Source: Arthonia radiata | Lineage: Eukaryota; Ascomycota; Arthoniomycetes; Arthoniales; Arthoniaceae | Direction of reading: 5' to 3' | Assembly (NCBI GenBank): GCA_002989075.1 | Contig: PSQN01000010.1 | Span: forward strand, 620,001-684,000 | Length of the DNA: 64,000 bases | Part shown: positions 52,080-63,468 of the stretch, piece by piece | How positions within the stretch are numbered: position 1 is the first letter of the stretch | Layout: every line of letters begins with the position of its first letter | Made by a program: the position numbers and the translations under genes | Notes under the pieces: model-generated | What the model saw: only the letters and a program-made list of their open reading frames with translations | Told to the model about the DNA's origin: nothing | The model's database searches: none

Positions 52080-53473
52080 GAGACCAGTCATACATTTGAT
52101 GTGGCTGCTGCTGCTGCTGCTGTTGCTGGGAATACGGTGTGCCAAAAGGATTTGAGGCAGCAAAATTTTGTGACTGCGTACTTCGCAGGAAAGGATTTGA
52201 TGTAGGTTGCGGTTGTATCTGATTGGTATATTGGTACGGTGAGGGTGACATGGGCGGAGTGAAAGTCTTCATGTAAGGATTGTTTTGCATACTCGGTCCT
52301 TGTAGGCGTTGTTGAACCCAGCTACCGGTATTGTTGGGGAAAAGAGGTTGTGCCTGTGCCTGTGCCTGTGACTGCTGTGAGAGCGACATATTGGAGAAGG
52401 ACTGCTCGAATGCGGACATTGGCTGAGCAGGTTGTGGTGATGGCTGATAGAAAGGATTGGAGCCGTTTGAGGAGCTTTGAGTATGTTGTAGTGGAGCGCT
52501 TGCAGGCGCAGTATGACTTGAGGATTGAGATGCCCCTGTAGGCTGAATAGAAATGCCATTGGTTTGCGCCGGCTTCTGCGAATTCATGGCGACTGAGCCT
52601 CCCCCTTCGCCAAGGCGCATCAGCGTCTCCACGGCTCGATCGATGTTGCCAGCGCTGCCTTTAAGCACAGTCGAGTTGCGGGTCTCATTTGGAAATCCCA
52701 TCTCCCTCAAAGAGTCGAGCTTGTTGTCAAAGCTATGATCTCTGCTCGGCAGTCCGTCTTCCGGTATCCCTGCCATTCGTCTTGAACCGTTCGAGCTGAA
52801 GTCTGAAGCTGGAGGCGAGGGCAGCGCATTCTGACTTTGAGGGAACATTGAGGAGGAGGATCGTAAGCTGGATGTGAGCCGTGGGGCATTCTTCGCAGGC
52901 ACGGGAGGAGGCATATCATTGCTTGAGCCACTGCTGCTGCCTGTATGCTGCTTGACACTCGGTAACGGCCTACCTTCACCGCAGAGTGTTTTGTGCTGAT
53001 ACTTCTCCCGTATGAATCTCTCCATGGCGCCGTCCACCTCGTCTGCGTCGATTGGGATGTTGGGCTTGGTGTTCTTGGGATTGTAGCGCCGATTGGATAC
53101 AGCGTTGCCGGTCTTCTTCATAGTCTGTCAGGATAGTCAGCCTTTGGATAAACATATTCCTGTCCAGTATGCGGCCGTACATCAACCTGTTCCAAAGACC
53201 AGGAGTCCATGCTCAAGGACTTGACTTTGGAGATGTGTGTGCCCAGCTTTCGGTGTAAAGAAGCGCATCGTACGCAGAGAAAGATCCCGAGACTCCAGCT
53301 TGCCCAACCTGGACTTCGATTAGCTCCTCGTCGGCGCTTTACACAAGGGCCGAGGACGCACCTGGATTGCGGACGAAGCAGTCTGCGCAACGATCGTTGC
53401 CCGGCTGCTTGAGAAGCTCCTGCAAAGTCTTCTCATTACGGGCTTGCTGCCGCTTGTTGATTATCGTCGCCAT
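51376..53473 (-). CDS. GTS1: ArfGAP with UBA and glutamine-rich tail, GTS1-like
   Basis: Three exons (53473-53362, 53308-53181, 53124-51376) give 662 residues; introns of 53 and 56 bases join in phase. Splicing completes the ArfGAP zinc finger Cys29-X2-Cys32-X16-Cys49-X2-Cys52 and places the arginine finger in LHRKLG (Arg57), followed by THISKVKSLSMDSW and TMKKTGN. A UBA domain follows at about residues 205-255 (LDSLREMGFPNETRN ... IDRAVETLM), and the remaining half is Gln/Asn/Pro/Ser-rich with several poly-Q runs. ArfGAP plus UBA plus Q-rich tail is the layout of yeast Gts1, which acts on Arf GTPases and affects metabolic oscillation and endocytosis. The Q-rich part may be length-variable between strains. 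Confidence 0.9.
52051..52080 (-). repeat. Pure (CAA)10 microsatellite coding poly-Gln
   Basis: Ten uninterrupted TTG triplets on the plus strand (CAA on the coding strand), inside a longer Gln run of the GTS1-like gene; a second mixed CAG/CAA run lies at about 52104-52126. Pure triplets are prone to slippage, so the protein length is likely to vary. Confidence 0.9.
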
Positions 53474-55578
53474 GACCGCGACTCCGAGAGTTGCGCTCGA
53501 GTCTGAGGAGGGCAGCCGCTGAAGGGGTTGGAGTCTGGAAAGGCTGCGCTAGCGGCAACAATGGCGGGACGAGGGGATTGATAGGGATGAGGGACCTGTA
53601 TAACCCGCCGATGTCATCGGTCATAAAGCCATGTACACACCAGGGAAATACAAGGCTTAACGGTGCGTAAAGGAGCAGTGGGAAGGTTGGAAGTAAGCGT
53701 TGGAAGAGCGATTGCGAGCGAGGCACGGAGAGTGCTCACACGAGGAGACGAGTGCCGCAACAAAGTTCAAAGTACGAGTCATTCAATGTCACTTCCATTC
53801 CACTCTCACATATCTCTATCCTCCGTTGCGAGGGCGCTCTATCTGACCATCATCGCTCCTCTTGTCGTCTCAAGTGCTCGCGTCGGTACTTCATCGGCTC
53901 TGCAGCGCCCCTCGCGACAACGGGGCGAGTTGTGCGAGGGCCAAAGACCGAGGGTGAGATCAGCCTGACACGCAGGTATTAATAATGCATGTCCTTGCAA
54001 AAGCCCAGTAAGGAGAGCATGCCAAATACTATTCTTGGCCGGTATGGGACTCAATCGTAGCAATGCGAGCCAGAAACAGCAGCGTATGCCATATGCAGTC
54101 TCGGACGCGGAGGCCCGCGGACAACATTCAACATCGCTCAACGCGATTGCTGTCGACCGGAGGAATCAGTCAAGCGCCAGCTGCACGGTCGAGCTTTGCA
54201 GTCAATCACGTAGCTGCGATGCTTGCTTGATGTGTGCGTGCATAGATATCCTTATCCGACGTCGACGAGATTGTGTGGCCTGCAGGTGACGGTTCATCGC
54301 TATGGGGAAACAGCGAGAAGCCTTGATAGGCCATCTAGATTCGCTCAACAGCGCCAATATGACTTGTACAATTCATGAGCGCATGAAGCGGAATTGTAAG
54401 TTGATTATGCGCCTTGACTAGTGTGATGGAGGGAAAGAGAAGAAGGAGAGTGTGCGAAATGTTGGAGAAGCAGAATGTGACCGGTTCTCGGACTACCAGC
54501 CCTACCACCGGGACACCCTACGTGGCTGTCACTTCCAATTCAACATCCCTTCCTTCGGCTTCATCTCGACTGCCGTCTGGCATTCGAAAACAATCATTGG
54601 GGAGCTGGTCTGGTGTCCGTTCTATCCAGACCTCGGTTGTCACTATACATGCTCATTGACAAGCCATGGGTAAGTCTATCTTTCTGGAGAAGCATCCCAC
54701 GTAAGGCAGTGTTGCGAGGCCGTGACTGCCGTCGTCTTAGTCTGTTGTACGGAAGTTGTCCAACATTCTATCAAGAGTCTGTTACTTCTTACTGCTAAGA
54801 GACAAAAGGAGGATTTAGGTTTTGTATGTGTTTCCGCAAAGCTGCAATTAGAATCGCCACGCGTGCGCAAGGTAATTTTCACGTGGACCTCGCCGCTCGG
54901 CCCGCTACCAATTGGTCCTCCCGTCAATGTGGATTTGCCATTCCTTCTCGCCGCAATAGTGGCTGCAAGCCTCATACAGCTCCCTTCTTATACGTGGCAT
55001 AGAGATGGCAATGTATCGGGGCTGTCCTGAGGGACTACCGATACAGCGTCTCAGAGACGCAATCCGCATCTTTCTAGTGCCCAATTATATCTGTCAATCT
55101 GAGTCGGGATGTTGCGATGTTGTGCAAGGCAGATCAATACGTATCGCCTACACATCTGACACCTTCTCTCAATGCCAGTGAAGCCACTGCTACAGGGCAT
55201 AGATGGCGCCAACAGTTGGTATCTGCGTTCGCTACAGGGGAAAAAGCCACCCACCGTCTATTCGCTATCGCTCAAGAAATGAACAGATGGCAGGCCGAAA
55301 TGAAAGGCAACCAGGTTACCTTTTGCCCTGGTAACATATAGAAGCGTAACGTGCATCTTACAATGATGCATTTCCCACTCAGACTCTCACACACCCAATC
55401 CCCGAGATCATATCAGACTGTTGAACCCTCTCAAGGTACAAACAAATTCTCTATCACCTGACTTCAAAGCACAACCTCTATCCGATCCTCCCCCTCTCTC
55501 ATAACCCGCAGTACGCACCCCAGTACCACAAGCCACCTTCCCGTACGTGACCCTCATCACTAGATCCTCAACCACGGC
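53474..55578. other. Gene-free stretch, 2.1 kb
   Basis: Between the divergent GTS1-like gene and the small membrane protein gene. Open frames of up to about 100 residues occur on both strands with no motif, no splice structure and no codon pattern I would trust. It is presumed promoter space plus unknown sequence. Confidence 0.4.
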
Positions 55579-56061
55579 ATGGCCAATCCCGACCTCAGCA
55601 CCACAGGCTCCATCGTCGGCCTCATCAGCTCCGCCCTCGTGCTTGGCGGCGTTGTCTGGGCATTCACAAAGCGTCAGCATGCACTCAGGGCCATAGCCGA
55701 CAATCAAGGCACAGCGGAGGACGAGGAAGTCGCAATGGAGTTGGTTCATCACCATCCGCACACGTACAACAGGATTGAACAACAACTGCGTCCTCATCGT
55801 CCCCAGGCTGCTGACAGACTGCAGCGCGTGCGCGAAGTGGCCAGGGCGAGCAGTAGGCGCGGTGGCGGCGATGGGCACGGTGGCGGTGGGCGCGGTGGCG
55901 GCGGTCAGGCGCAAGTCCTTGGTGATGGTGATGGTAAGGGCAACTCGACGGGGCACGACACTGGCCCGAATACGCAGGTTGGGACGCACGGGTTGGGGAA
56001 GGATCGTATGCGCAAGGGCCAGCATCCGGGGTGGGGTGGTCATCATGACGGTGGCAGCTAG
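55579..56061 (+). CDS. Small single-pass membrane protein with Gly/His-rich tail
   Basis: A 160-residue open frame from the ATG at 55579, which follows a CA-rich leader. Residues about 9-29 (TGSIVGLISSALVLGGVVWAF) form one clear membrane segment with a small-residue, glycine-rich face, followed by a positively charged TKRQHALR stop-transfer stretch, so the C-terminus is probably cytosolic. Residues 30-95 are charged and helical with His and Arg. The rest is a Gly/Asp/His-rich low-complexity tail (GGGDGHGGGGRGGGGQ). No family is recognised. The tail composition could bind metal or RNA, but that is only a thought from composition. It may be larger if unseen introns exist. Confidence 0.45.
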   Translation: MANPDLSTTGSIVGLISSALVLGGVVWAFTKRQHALRAIADNQGTAEDEEVAMELVHHHPHTYNRIEQQLRPHRPQAADRLQRVREVARASSRRGGGDGHGGGGRGGGGQAQVLGDGDGKGNSTGHDTGPNTQVGTHGLGKDRMRKGQHPGWGGHHDGGS

Positions 56062-57885
56062 AATGAAGTTTAACGAGATTACTGAGACGGGGCGTGGTAA
56101 GAGGCAACAGTGGTATCTATTGCTGCGCCATTTGCCATCGAGCCGTGATAGCCTCGTAGGTATAGCCGTTACTGTAGCCGTCCGAATTGACCTGCATACG
56201 TTTGTTCACAACCCAGACACACGTCGCACTCCGACTATCTTTTCAATAACACATTTCAGCCGTCGAAAGCATCGAAACCCAGACCGTGAGAACACCTGAG
56301 AACGCCTCACCTCTGCTCCAGTGGTCCATTATATTCAAAACCAGCAAACACATCCCCCAAGTGACCACCAGCCCAGCTAGTGTGATCGAAGTCTGCCCCG
56401 CAGACCAGTCATCCAGTACCTCCATCGTGGTGTAGCAGGAAAAGATGGCGGCTCGCTCCGGCGAGTAGATTAAACCCGCGAGGGTTCCTTGTACCTCATG
56501 CGTTCGGACCAATTAACCTTACATAGGGCGCGGTTCGAATCTTGAGGGAGTCTTTTTTGCTTTTGTTTTGTTTGAGGTGTGGAACAAGTTTTTTTAATAG
56601 TCGGACTAGAAGGGAAGCAAGAGGCTACGTTGAGCGGTTTTGGGTGCTTTTTGGTTGGCTTTACGGGTGGGATTGAGGTAATGAGGATGTCGAAGGTGGA
56701 AGATTGATCTCGCCTTGGCATTCTTATTTGACGAGGAAAGTGCTTATGTCTGCGCTCACTTTGATCGCGATACATTTTCACGTTTTCGTCCCCTTCGACT
56801 GTCTACTATTTGCCCATGAAAGACAATACGAAAGGAACCGCTCACGAAAACCAGCCAGCATCAGCCTCGATATTCACCCGCCGTTACGCTACACTCGCCA
56901 GACAATCAACATCATGCCAGCTGCTGTACAATCGCAGACTATGAATTGACATAGAACGTCTCAGGCAGTTCTCTAGCAGAACAGAGCTCTCACCAGCATC
57001 CTAGTACACTCAGGAGCGACGTACAAACACATCCAGGTTGGCGGGAGCTGCTTGATACCATGCATTCTGCCTTCGTCACTGCAGAGAACTCGCCAGTCTT
57101 TACTTCTACTTCGAACAGAAAGCCTCCGCGATCGGTACTGACTGTGCCGGCAACAGGAATGCGTAGAAGGGTCAGAGGTGATGTGGTGTCGTCGCTCGCA
57201 AGGGCTTGGCATCGGACAATCCTTCTTCCGCTCATCCATCTTTTTAGTCTCCCAGTCCATCACTAATATCTCCTCCTTCATCAGCAAATCCACCTCCCCA
57301 TCCTCAACTCTCCCAGCCCACGCATCGGCGCTGATATGCCTTCGTAACAGACGCCAAGCGCAACACGCACAGACTTCATACGTCCGACGACGATTGTGCG
57401 CTGAACACTCTGTAAAGGAAAGAAGAAACCACAAATGCCTGCCCCCTGCCGCCTTCCATCGGCTCTGGGCAACTTCAAGTAAAGTGGAAGAGCGAGATTG
57501 GCTTCTAGCAGGGCCGCGTTTCCTCCACCCTACGCGTTTTCGTTGTGGACGTGTGGGACTATTTTTGGGACGTACAGACTATTTCTGCTCCTTAGCTACG
57601 CTCCTTACATCTACTGTGGACAATGCAGGGGTTTAAGCATGGAAAACCTAGGGATTCAAGCATGGACAATTTAGGGAATGGATCATGGATAGCCCAAGGA
57701 AGTTAACATAGGCGGGCTCTGATGAGAATGGTATCTTATTAGAGTGTCCAGCGGACTTGGGTCGGCGTCTTCGTCGTGAGAATGGAGGTGTTGCAGTCGT
57801 TGCGGAGACGATTTTTGAGCTTTGCGTGAGGCTGTCAGCGTGGTCTTCGGTATCCACGCGTTGCGTGCGAGCGTCGAAGTCACGC
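56062..57885. other. Gene-free or poorly resolved stretch, 1.8 kb
   Basis: Holds 3' flanks of two converging genes and several open frames. The stretch on the minus strand at about 57370-56990 has coding-like texture: GEVDLLMKEEILVMDWETKK in one frame, then TVSTDRGGFLFEVEVKTGEF in the next. These could be two exons of a small unrecognised gene, but I could not define start, splice sites or family. Confidence 0.3.
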
Positions 57886-60159
57886 TCACGGAGGTTGCAA
57901 CCACGGCTCTGCCCATCGACAGCGGAGCAGCAGCACGATCGGGCCTTTCTCGCTCCATAGCTGTTTGCAGGGCGTGACCTGCGCTCTTTGCTCCTTGAGC
58001 CGCTCGTCCAGCCCTTCCAACACAGGTATCCTCACGTATGCCTCCAGCAAATCCACATCATGTCCCTTGTCCTTCTCCTGCGCGATGAACGCAAATGCCT
58101 CGTCCACCTGCCACTTATCATGCGCCGCCAGCATTGTCCAACACGTCCTGCTCGCACCATCCACAGTCTGATACCGTGGATACCCACTTGCAGTGCTCGT
58201 CGCCTTGTTTCCTGCATCTCCCAGCGCAAGTCCCAGTGCTGTCCATTCGATCCATGCATTCCTCGGCAGCTCAGCGACCTCCGCAACGAAGCACGGCGGA
58301 GCGCTCGTCTCTCCAAACATTGCCACATCCACGCGTGACCAGTCTGGTATTGGCGTGATGATAGGACGTTGCTTTCGCTGAGCGGTAGGAAGCCAAGGGC
58401 GGCGAAGGTGAATGTCGCCAACATCGAACGCGTCGTCCTCTTCCTGCTCAGCGTCGTCGCCGGACAATGGTCGCGCGACGGCACTCTGCCAGATCTTGAA
58501 CGCCATGCCTGCTCTTTCGTGCGCTTCCTCAGACGAGGAGGCGGTGATGAACGCAAGACCGTTGACCCACCAGTGCACGTTCATAGCGCGGGCGATGCGC
58601 CAGAGATGTTGTAGAGCTAGTACTGCATGCAATTCGAAGGGACCGTCAACCATATCCATTGACGCGGGGACAAGAGGAATTTGGCCTGCCATGGAGACGA
58701 GAAGGGATGGCTCCTGATTCTCGGCGAAGGTGGGTAGGGGTGTTGAGATGGCCTGCGAGTAAGGCCCAATATTTGCGGGCGCCCAGTAAGACTGGGATTG
58801 GACGTGCAGCCCATGGCGATCTTCGGGGTTGCATTTGTGTGCGGTGACGGAGATCATGACTGAGACGCCTGGCGAAAGAAGGTCGCCGCACGAGATAGTG
58901 ATGCGGGCGGGTGGGTTGGGGCGTGTGAAGACTTGTTTGTAGGCCTTATTTACAGAGGCGAAGTCGTGCATGGAGCGGAGGAGGATTGTTACGGAGCTTA
59001 AATCGCTAGGCGTTAGTGAGAAGTCCTTGAGAGTGGATGCAATGCGGTTGCAGACGCCTTGGGCTTGGTCGCTTATAGTCTGGCCATGGTTGGCAGTCAT
59101 GTTCAGCAGGTAGACGTAGCGTACTGCTGCGTATGTATGCTCTTGTACAGATAACGGAGATCCCTCAACATCATTGAGATGAACTTTTGGCGTCAATTGG
59201 AATTCGTAGGCACTTGTCTTCTGACAATGTTCCAGTAATTGACTCCATTCATTATCGAGAAGGTCCGGTATCCGAGTAGTTACAGCCTGTGATGGCTCCT
59301 TTGGCTGCAAACTTGCTTTTGGGAACCTGATATGTCCCACACCGCCTCCATCGCTGACAAAGCAGTCCTGGTCAACATCGATCTGAATACTCGTCTTCCA
59401 CAGGGGCGCAGGACCATCGAGAGCAAGAGTCTCGTACTCACCGCCTTCACCGAGCAACGCGCCGATCTCCAGCTCACCGTACCTACCCATGTCGTGCTCG
59501 AGTTTTGCGACCGTCTTCGCCTCGGCAACGTTCAGCCACAGATGGCTTTCGTCGAGACCGCCGGATGCCACTTTAATAATGCGAGCATCAGCTCCCATAT
59601 CGGCCATGTCACGAAGAAGCGTGGAGTGTCCAGCAGGCGAGAGGTATGGATACTGCCACAGGAAGCTGAGCGGCACCAATCCCAGCCGTATAGCAACAGA
59701 CTCTACCCGTGTGCGCTGGTACGTGGACAGAATTGCACCTGTGCTCACTGCCTCCACGTCCGGATGTGCTGCCTTGACTTGCGTCAGTAACTGTGTTAGT
59801 GATTCTGTCTCGTCAGGCTCAGCAGCGGTCCCGCCGTCTGTAGCGTCATGTGTATTGTACTCGTAGCTTTGCCCTTTGTGCACTGCACCGCCTACGATGT
59901 GCTGTCGGTACAGCGGCAGATCCAGAGCTTCTTCGTAAAGCGGGATCACCTGATGGCCTACTATTTGATACATGTGGCTGTCGATGTCTTGCGTCTCGCT
60001 TGATTCTTCATCACGCATACGAGCGCATCCGTCTGTGCCATACTGTACAGGATTGGGATACAAGTTAGCCAGAGCTACGACATCGTGACCGTTGGCAATG
60101 CAGTGCAAGATGGAGAACAACGAGTCCTTGCCGCCGGATATGAGAGCTACGACCTTCAT
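57886..60159 (-). CDS. DPH6: Diphthine-ammonia ligase
   Basis: A single exon of 757 residues from the ATG at 60159. The N-terminus is an adenine-nucleotide alpha-hydrolase/PP-loop domain: MKVVALISGGKDSLFSILH with SGGKDS at residues 8-13, YEYNTHDATDGG, and the family motif GEGGEYETLALDGP near residue 240. Two RidA/YjgF-type domains follow (about 330-470 and 480-640), then a conserved fungal C-terminal region. This PP-loop plus two RidA layout is that of fungal Dph6 (yeast YLR143W), which amidates diphthine with ATP and ammonium in the last step of diphthamide synthesis on elongation factor 2. Length is close to fungal homologues (about 680-760). The last ~50 codons run close to GC-rich flanking sequence, so the exact C-terminus is slightly less sure. 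Confidence 0.95.
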   Translation of the reverse strand: MKVVALISGGKDSLFSILHCIANGHDVVALANLYPNPVQYGTDGCARMRDEESSETQDIDSHMYQIVGHQVIPLYEEALDLPLYRQHIVGGAVHKGQSYEYNTHDATDGGTAAEPDETESLTQLLTQVKAAHPDVEAVSTGAILSTYQRTRVESVAIRLGLVPLSFLWQYPYLSPAGHSTLLRDMADMGADARIIKVASGGLDESHLWLNVAEAKTVAKLEHDMGRYGELEIGALLGEGGEYETLALDGPAPLWKTSIQIDVDQDCFVSDGGGVGHIRFPKASLQPKEPSQAVTTRIPDLLDNEWSQLLEHCQKTSAYEFQLTPKVHLNDVEGSPLSVQEHTYAAVRYVYLLNMTANHGQTISDQAQGVCNRIASTLKDFSLTPSDLSSVTILLRSMHDFASVNKAYKQVFTRPNPPARITISCGDLLSPGVSVMISVTAHKCNPEDRHGLHVQSQSYWAPANIGPYSQAISTPLPTFAENQEPSLLVSMAGQIPLVPASMDMVDGPFELHAVLALQHLWRIARAMNVHWWVNGLAFITASSSEEAHERAGMAFKIWQSAVARPLSGDDAEQEEDDAFDVGDIHLRRPWLPTAQRKQRPIITPIPDWSRVDVAMFGETSAPPCFVAEVAELPRNAWIEWTALGLALGDAGNKATSTASGYPRYQTVDGASRTCWTMLAAHDKWQVDEAFAFIAQEKDKGHDVDLLEAYVRIPVLEGLDERLKEQRAQVTPCKQLWSEKGPIVLLLRCRWAEPWLQPP

Positions 60160-63100
60160 GATAGTTCTCGCCGTGAATGATTTTGCTTAAACAGTCGAGG
60201 GCGAAGGATGGTTATGCATGAAGTGAAATGATCTCCCAGGTGCTTTCGTGCATGACCTCTGCCGTATTCACCCGCACGTTTTGAACAGAATCGTAGAGCG
60301 ATATACAAGGACTTCTTGCATGTCACTAAGCTCTTTACGTGTGGTATGGTGGATCACTGCGTGCAAAACCCCACCAAGAGTGAATTAACCACTCTGCGGC
60401 AAATTTTCGAAGTCTCATTTACACCCTGCCAGCTCCTGTCCTATTGTTGAAATTGTCACGGGGGCGAAATGACGTTAAATTCAGTTGCTGTAGCATCCAG
60501 ATTTGCATCTACACCCGAGCGCATGATGAGTGACGAACAGCCATCATTGCCAGCAGGAGCACCTTCACATTCTATCGCGAGGGACAGAATGTGCATGGCG
60601 CCTCATGGAGACCCCTGCGCAAGTCGCACAAGGCATGCGGATACGTGCATGAGGCACATGGCTAGCATGAGCTTCCTAGGCTCGGAGCTTTTCGAGCTCG
60701 ACGCGTCTACCGGCGCTGCATGGCTGTCGGCGAGAGTAGGAGCACGATTTGGTGAAACGTCAAGTTCTAGACTATGCGTCGCAGGATGTTGATGCCAGAG
60801 ACCATACTGTTGTACACAGAGCAACGTCCAGCCTGCTGCCTGATGCGCAGTGGCGCAAAAAAGCCCGCGTGCTCGTGAATTTGCACCAACGTTGGAGTGT
60901 TTAGGCCATCTGGCACAGTTGAAAGGCCGAGATGCTACGCCAACTCTGCTCCAGAACACCACGCCACGCTCAACGACACGTTACTTTGCCACGATCCCCG
61001 GCACTTATCCTTGGTAATAAGACATGGGTGAAACTGATAGCAAGCCCGGCGTTTGACTGCGATTAGACGAGATATAGCGTCGGATAGCGTGAAAGCTGTC
61101 CTCGGATGCTGAGCTTTAGCCTCCGGTTTGTCTCAGACTTTCGGGGCCTTGGCTTGACGAACCCGCCGAAAATGCCATTGGACACCGAAGGCGTGGTTGA
61201 GAGAGATCTGCTGCTGTCGATACAGAATGATTGCGACGGTGACGTGGCAGACCTTGTAAATTGAGAACGCAGTTCGTGCTGTTGTATGCGGAAGCTCGAA
61301 ATGTCACACCACAACTGCCGAGCAGGAGCTCTAGTGAAACAAGGCGACCTTGCAGGTGATGGAGCACGCTGTTGTTGCCTCGAGCGAGGTTCCTGCGTCG
61401 TACCTGCAGCAAAGTGCAAAGCGTGGTAACGTCCGCAGTGGCATTTCTGGGCAGACTTTGGGTGGGCCGATCGAGCACGAGTCGGGCGTTCAGTATGTGT
61501 CACTTTTGGCAATTTTGGTCGGATCAGGATCAGACCTTGCCCGAAAGGACACGTTTAATTTCCCACTGCGTTGCAATTGGCTCATCGTCGCCGACCAATC
61601 CATTGGAGGAGGCCGATGACGAGCAGCCAGATCTCGGCCGCGTAACTTTGGTGAAGAGCTCAGCAAACGTTCAAAACGAGCGGTTAGTTACCTGGTTCGG
61701 ATAGGATGGAATGCGACAAACCGACAGGGCGTTTGTAGTCGTTGTGGTGTTGAAGACGAAGCGAAACTTTGTAAGCTCATCGAGCTGATTGCGACAAGAC
61801 AGCGGCACGGGCACCACCACAAGGCGTCGATTCAGCACGGCACGTCAGCGGAAAGGTCCGGGTTTGCTAAGGACGTCAAGGTCTTCCGAGCCACCGAGCT
61901 TAGTAGGACTCTGGGGTTTGTGGGCTTCAACACCAGCAACGAGACGTCTGTGAGGTTGTCTAGCCGAGCGCGTCTCATTCTTGTGTCTAATTGATCCCAG
62001 ACAGAGCCGCCGGAACATACACGCTTGTCACTCTGTACAGGTGCGCAGATGTAGAAGCACGAGTATGCGGCAGTGAGACACGATGATTGGGCAAACCCTG
62101 TCTTCATGTGATCCCAGCTCCAGAAAGACCGGGCGATTCGCTTCACAGCTCAAGCTATGCGTAGAGCTGTTACGAAGAGCGCTTGGAAAGCTCTTACGAT
62201 GCGAATCATGGTTGAGAGCTCCAGAGAGCAGCTTTGAGTCCCCTCGAGACGCTGAACGAAATGTTTGGGATGCTGTGTCTGACCGCAGACAATCGATAAA
62301 GAGTTCCGCGTTATCGGGACCCGTGTGGGACTGACCCAGTAATCTTGAGGCGCGCCTGTCCGCGCTTGGGGGCTCTCGCGGGGAGTGCACGAATGAAAGT
62401 TGCCTTCTGGTCCGGATGGGACCTTGATGACGACGAAGATGGATCTGCAGAATAATAGCATGCTCCTCATCAGTAGGGATAGCCTGACCCCGGACGACGA
62501 AGTGGACAAGTTGCCATCAGTCTGCTATCCTACGTCGCATTCGTCTCACCTCTTCTGTTGGTCTTTTTGCACTCCCAACGTCGTAATAATAATGTCTATT
62601 CTCGGTAACTGCTGCCTTGATCTCAACCGGGTCGCGTGGGTGTATGTCACTTGGTAGCTTTAACGGAAGAGTGTGGAGGCTTGACACTTGAGTTTTGACG
62701 AGTTGCATAGCGGTGCTTGGTGGTGGGATCGGGGATTGGTGGAAGCATCCCACCCAAGACTCGTGTGCGTGGGTCGAGTCAGTGGCGGCGGCGCTGATCC
62801 TGATGGGTTGTTGTGGCCAGGGCCGAGGAGGGTCGTAGCCAATGAGAGCTTCGAAGAGAGAGACTGCACGCTACTGCAGCGCCGGGTCTCTCAGCACGGA
62901 GCACTAAGCTCACTAACGCAGCGAGTAGCGGCACATCTCGTCTGGTCGCAGCCCGTGCGTCTTCTTTATCCATCGCCCGCGCTGCGCAGTTCTCTCACAC
63001 ACCTGGTCTGTTCTCTCGCTCTCTTCATCCAGTCTGGCGACCATCGTTTTCTTTGCCCGTCCTCTTTCTTATACACCACCCCTCTCCTCCACTTTCGTTT

Positions 63101-63393
63101 ACTGGTCTTTGGAAGAGACCTCGACAATCACTTTTTCTTTTTCGTTTGACAGACGCTGACATAGTCAACATCACTTTCCTTTCAATACTGAAACAACCCA
63201 CCTGAGGATTGACCATCACGTCAACCACTCATTCATTCCTTCCACACCACCCAATACTATACACTTACTATTACCTGCTACATAATCCTGACATCAACGT
63301 CAAATGTGCTATTAGCAAACGCGACACCTGTCAATTGCAAACTAAATAATCCTGAACAAACAAACCCGATCGGAAACGCGAAGTCTATCTTTG
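60160..63393. promoter_or_regulatory. Long divergent upstream region of DPH6 and the C2H2 factor
   Basis: 3.2 kb without a supportable gene. Open frames (60469-60792, 61063-61512, 61350-61704, 62688-63149) show no motif. From about 62940 the plus strand becomes CT-rich (runs such as CTCTCGCTCTCTTC and TTTTTCTTTTTCG), then CA-rich. This marks a long transcript leader typical of tightly controlled fungal transcription-factor genes. Confidence 0.45.
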
Positions 63394-63449
63394 GTATGCT
63401 CGGCAACGTGCATTCCATACAACAAACACACGCTGACCTCATGGGGCAG
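63394..63449 (+). promoter_or_regulatory. Probable 5'UTR intron of the C2H2 factor gene
   Basis: Donor GTATGC at 63394, branch-like ACGCTGAC and acceptor GGGGCAG ending at 63449, 56 bases. Removing it deletes an upstream ATG (63396) whose frame would otherwise run across the true start at 63469. Confidence 0.5.
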
Positions 63450-63468
63450 ATCTATAATTCGTTGCACA

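Noticed and set aside
56450-56550. tRNA gene suggested by GGTTCGAATC followed by a T run
   Set aside because: The T-stem does not pair, and no acceptor stem, D arm or anticodon arm can be folded on either strand.
60160-63150. Genes in the long region upstream of the C2H2 factor
   Set aside because: Open frames of 70-150 codons exist on both strands, but none has motifs, splice support or an advantage over overlapping frames.
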